DNA from: Schistosoma mansoni
Lineage: Eukaryota > Platyhelminthes > Trematoda > Strigeidida > Schistosomatidae
Length of the DNA stretch: 64,000 nucleotides
Reading direction: 5' to 3'
Assembly: GCF_000237925.1 (NCBI RefSeq)
Contig: NW_017386053.1
Location: forward strand, 434,001 to 498,000
Below the pieces are notes generated by a model that saw only the letters and a program-made list of their open reading frames with translations, had not been told where the DNA came from and searched no databases. This document shows positions 60,180 through 64,000 of this stretch, piece by piece. Every line of letters begins with the position of its first letter. The first letter of the stretch is position 1. Both the position numbers and the translations under genes were made by a program.

Positions 60180-61326
60180 GTATCATTACCAAGTTTTGAT
60201 TTGATAATTTTGAATAAATTGAGCATTGGGTAGATTGTTATAAATAAATATATTTGTAATATCCCAGAAGTAGAAAAATTAAATTTTCTGACGTTTCGTG
60301 ACTCAGTGCAGGTTACTTCTTCAGAGAAAAAACAAATAACCAAATTAACATTAACACAAGTTTAAATAGTACGACGGAACAACACGAATATTAGGTGCGA
60401 TCAGTCAAAAAACAGGTCTGAATAAATCAATGTCATTTCATTTCGGTCAACGTGATTCATAAGTGATAAGTATATAAATTTGTGTGTGTGTGTATGTGTG
60501 CGCTGTTAATGATTAAAAATGTATGACCTTCATGATGACAAAGGATAGAGTTTATAATGTAATGGTATGAATTTTAAATAATATCAGACTAGGTGACTAG
60601 TATAGATAGTCCAAGTAGGATGTATGGTAAGGCTTTCTCTTCTATTGAGAGCAGTAGGATTAAGTATTATATGGAACGCTTCAGCTACTCTTTTTCTTTG
60701 TAGTTGGAAAAAACCTTTTGGTAATATTTTGATAATTCTGAGACCAATTTGACGATTGTTGAAAGTGGTGTGAACTGCTATTGACGATCTAATTTGAAGT
60801 CTATTCAGTTCTACAGGATTATTAGGTGGTTTCCTTGTGTACCTAATATGTTCATTGGCTCGAGTCAAGATTCCGCGAGTTGACTCTCCAATATAGAAGG
60901 TATCACAATCGACACATCCTAATTTGTAAATAAAGTTCTATGTCGACATAAAGGAGAGTTTTTCTTTTAATCGAACTAAAGTATTTCGAAGTGTGTTCGT
61001 TGTTTTGTAATATTTTTAAATTCTGTGTTGTTTTAAAATTGTTTTGAGTTCTTCTGTTGTGCCATGACGGTTTGGTAAGACTGCAGTACCAATCCATAGC
61101 ATTTCATTCGAATTATTATTACGTACTAAACTGTTTTGTTCTAATATACTTCTAATAATCTTCATAAGAAAATTATTAAATTGTAAGATACTAATTACAT
61201 TCTTTTATTCATTTTGTTTGTCCTCTTCTGAAGTGATGATCTTCTTGGCTCTTCTAAAAAGATTTAAGGCTAGCATTGATAGGATGTGTTGAATGATCGC
61301 ACCTAATATTCGTGTTCTTCCGTTGT
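60180..61326 (-). mobile_element. Penelope-like element, GIY-YIG endonuclease and terminal repeat (family P2)
   Basis: Minus strand, around 60930 to 60584: YKLGCVDCDTFYIGEST then RGILTRANEHIRYTRK, a clear GIY-YIG motif (C..C...YIGxS.R....R..EH), followed by PPNNPVELNRL, QRKRVAEAFHIILNPTALNR and a 3' untranslated region to about 60180. AACACGAATATTAGGTGCGA occurs at about 60390 on the + strand, and its reverse complement (TCGCACCTAATATTCGTGTT) at about 61300, so the copy is bounded by short inverted ends, as Penelope-like elements often are. The reverse transcriptase is absent and the copy is incomplete. Confidence 0.8.
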
Positions 61327-61328
61327 AT

Positions 61329-61630
61329 TGTAGTGAAAAAAACACCGGTTGGGAACAATTGAATGTATTTAAGCACAAATTACAGAATATCTCACTAAAT
61401 TCTGATAGCCATACAGCAAATAGTTAGTTTGCAAAATATCAACCATTTGTCTCAGTCTTCACTGTTCCTTCTGTACGTATCAATTCATCTTCTCTAATTT
61501 CATTGTCCTTGCATTTTCCTACCAATTGCACCTCATTCAGTTCTTTCCTTATCGGTCTTCTGCGAAAATTCATTCTACGTCTGACCATCACCATATACTA
61601 CTTATATGGATATAAGTAGATCACACTACA
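61329..61630 (+). mobile_element. Solo LTR, family LTR-A, next to the Penelope-like end
   Basis: Starts TGTAGTGAAAAAAACACC, ends GATCACACTACA. Flanks GTAT (61325-61328) and GTAC (61631-61634) are a near-match for a 4-bp duplication. It is inserted directly against, or into, the terminal repeat of the Penelope-like copy, so it is likely the younger of the two. Fossil. Confidence 0.82.
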
Positions 61631-61841
61631 GTACTATTTAAACTTGGATTAATATTTATATATGAAACATGGTTTCATACTTCATTTTCATACGATGAAA
61701 ATGAAGTATGTTTTTAATTGAAATTAATTGTTTTAAAAACTGATTTTCTTTTCAGTGGTAAAATAAATCATAGATTGTTTTTCAACTATAAAATTTATTT
61801 TTTATTATCACGAATATTATCTTTTTGCCAAAGTTATCAAT

Positions 61842-61925
61842 TTTGATGGAGTTTTGTTCTCTGTTCTCCATCAAAACTATTCACCTCAGCTACAAATCTT
61901 CTCCACCATCTCAAAGTTACCAATC
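61842..61925. repeat. Short element related to the 21121 inverted repeat
   Basis: GATGGAGTTTTGTTCTCTGT followed by an inverted stretch (CTCCATCAAAACTATTCACC, CTACAAATCTTCTCCACCAT). The reverse complement of the second part equals the left flank type at 21121 (GAGATGGT...GGATTTG). Confidence 0.6.
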
Positions 61926-62539
61926 AATAAGTTTTCAGTTAACTATAACTGTAAACTATGAGGATCTTCAATGCAGCATAGTCTAACAAAAGATTACTCT
62001 TTTGTATGCAGTATTTACTTATTAGATTAACAAATATATAAATCATAAACTCTTAGTTCGACACAATGAATATATAAATTTTGAGAACAATCTCAGCTAT
62101 CAATATTTATAATTCTCCAATGAAGTATAAAAATAAATGGTTGACTGTCAACCGCAGATAACAATCCCAATACGGTATATAATTAGAATAGGTTTGCTTT
62201 CGGTGCCAATCATAGTTTGTTTAGAAAAAAATCCCAATGTTATTAGTTGTAACCTGTATATTTAAAATTGTTTACGAAAGTCAATAGTTTCATCAATCCA
62301 TAATTGTTACTTGTTTAAAGGTGATGACTTTTCAGAAATAAATATTATAATTAGGAATATGCTTCGAATTTTGGCAATTTTTCGTAAAATGAATTATTTC
62401 GGTTTATTTATTAGTGCAGTTTAATTGTGGATAATTCATTTCCAGAGTGAGCCAGTGTAATACAGTATAAATCTTATAGTCAAATATAGGCAACACTATA
62501 ACTTCATTTCAGTTAATTTTTAAAGTAGCATTAATTACA
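61926..62539. other. AT-rich, nothing recognised
   Basis: No coding signal or repeat recognised. Confidence 0.45.
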
Positions 62540-62770
62540 TACTCCTGTTATCTCTCGTGGACGAGCATAGGCCGCTTATCAGCGCTCTTCACCTAACTGT
62601 GTTCTAAGCAATCCTTTCCAGTTGCTATTCATCCTTTTCATGTTTGCTTCCACATGCTCATTGACCTTTCTATTTTCTGTTTCCCTTCAGGAAACAAAGT
62701 TCAGGTTCGTCTCGTGATGCAGTTTGGTAATGTAATGTATGTCCTATCCACTTCCTTAAAGCCTTATAAG
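62540..62770 (-). mobile_element. RTE/SR2-like LINE, decayed C-terminal fragment
   Basis: ACTCCTGTTATCTCTCGTGG, CGAGCATAGGCCGC, GCAATCCTTTCCAGTTGCTA and GTATGTCCTATCCACTTCC match the other LINE tails in the same orientation. No open frame of useful length remains. Confidence 0.7.
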
Positions 62771-63118
62771 TAGTAATAAATTGATGTACTTGAAGAAATG
62801 TTAGCCAAAATCTTGACACGACAGAAACATTACTTCATTCTTTCTGTCCGATTCATTGCGAGTAATTATTCATTAGTGTTGAGAACATTTGTTATATTAT
62901 TGTTTTTCTCATATCCTATATTAATTAGATAGTCAAAAAATTGAGTTTATCGCAGTCTCGCTTTGTAAGTACCTGAACGTTTCGAGATATATTTATATAA
63001 AGCATTTCTTTATTGGAGATTTCACGTGTCATTCTACAAATCTTCAACAACATTACGCTTTTCATAATGTAAACGATCCTAAAAAAATTCACTTAACGTA
63101 ACTTTGCCTTTTATATTG
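62771..63118. other. AT-rich, nothing recognised
   Basis: No gene or repeat seen up to the start of the Penelope-like copy. Confidence 0.4.
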
Positions 63119-63745
63119 CTAGTCATCTCGCGAAATCTTGACTCGAGCCAATGAACATATTAGGTACACAAGGAAACCACCTAATAATCCTGTAGAACTG
63201 AATAGACTTCAAATTAGATCGTCAATAGCAGTTCACACCACTTTCAACAATCGTCAAATTGGTCTCAGAATTATCAAAATATTACCAAAAGGTTTTTTCC
63301 AACTACAAAGAAAAAGAGTAGCTGAAGCGTTCCATATAATACTTAATCCTACAGCTCTCAATAGAAAGGAAGACCTCACTATACGTCCAACTTGGACTAT
63401 CCATCCAAGCTATCATATCTGATATTATTCATATTTCACACTGTTATCGTACATACAAATTAAACTATATCCTTTAGCACCACAAAGGTTACATTTTTTC
63501 ATCCCTGGCCTAGCACACATATACACACAAATACACAAATCCCCTTGATCGAAATGACATGAGATTGACTTGTTCAGGCCTGTTTTTCGGCTGATCGCAT
63601 ATAATATTCTTACGTTATTCCTTTGTGTTATTTAAACTTATTATATGGAACGCTTCAGCTACTCTTTTTCTTTGTAGTGGCTTAAACTGAATCACGGAAC
63701 TTCAGAAAATCTAATTTTTCTACTTATTGGGATATTACAAATATA
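63119..63745 (+). mobile_element. Penelope-like element, second family P2 copy in opposite orientation
   Basis: The + strand frame at 63138-63422 reads MTRANEHIRYTRKPPNNPVE and continues identically to the 60584-60868 minus-strand frame for about 76 residues, differing only near its end. Homology starts at about 63119, inside the endonuclease. At 63637-63678 a block TTATATGGAACGCTTCAGCT, continuing CTCTTTTTCTTTGTAG, repeats part of the same gene in antisense, followed by the usual tail. Near-identity points to a recent copy or a local inverted duplication. Confidence 0.8.
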
Positions 63746-64000
63746 TTATTTTATTTGTATTTTATAAATAATTTTCTTTAATTAAACAAGGTTTTTCATT
63801 CTTAAGACAATATTCAAACTTACGAAAAATATTTTTGTCAAAATTTTGTGTAAATTGTATTTGAAATGGACTTTATAGCCACTCAATTAATCAAATGATG
63901 TACATTTCATATTTTACATTTTTTCAATGGGTTTTGTATATTTATAGTTGAAACAAATATAATGACTATTTAAAAAAGAAATTGCTCCCTGAGGAAAAAG
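63746..64000. other. AT-rich right edge
   Basis: No gene or repeat recognised in these last bases. Confidence 0.5.

Noticed and set aside
1-64000. CRISPR arrays, bacterial operons, ribosomal RNA
   Set aside because: No regularly spaced short repeats, Shine-Dalgarno patterns or rRNA-like sequence; the content is animal nuclear DNA.

Overview
The window is AT-rich, intron-poor in appearance and crowded with decayed retroelements. The repeats point to a blood fluke of the genus Schistosoma (species not resolved): tRNA-derived SINE-like repeats carrying hammerhead ribozymes (Sm-alpha type), Penelope-like elements with GIY-YIG endonuclease remnants, RTE/SR2-like LINE tails and many solo LTRs. Only two host protein-coding exons can be supported, both on the + strand.

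At the left, 5729-6435 is the homeobox-containing last exon of a central-class Hox gene of the Ubx/abd-A/Lox2/Lox4 group, probably the schistosome Hox8 gene. At the right, 55772-56858 is the first coding exon of an F-spondin (SPON1-like) gene, with a signal peptide, a Reeler domain and the start of the Spondin_N domain; it ends at an apparent GC splice donor. The 49 kb between them has no recognisable host gene. A 200-bp assembly gap at 7022-7221 is bracketed by an identical 187-bp direct repeat, which looks like unmerged contig ends.

Two repeat families share one plan (tRNA-like A and B boxes, then a type I hammerhead ribozyme, then a tail) but have different sequence. Family A is the classical Sm-alpha-like unit with a 332-bp period. 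Family B has a CTGAGGA core and a tail ending in an ATGATCTCAACTATTAAAA-like sequence. About ten loci hold two copies in inverted, head-to-head order, sometimes as near-perfect palindromes. Several hammerheads look intact in core and stems.

Three families of LTR fossils occur almost only as solo LTRs. LTR-A (260-300 bp) has 4-bp target-site duplications, LTR-B (450-490 bp) probably 4-bp ones, and LTR-C (about 510 bp, TGTTAT...ATAACA ends) 5-bp ones. A fourth, LTR-like pair is less certain. Two Penelope-like families are present; one has nearly identical copies in opposite orientation about 2.5 kb apart near the right end. All five RTE/SR2-like LINE tails lie on the minus strand.

The two host genes have no evident functional link to each other. 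The rest is best read as intronic and intergenic DNA built up by retroelement insertion, inversion and LTR-LTR recombination.
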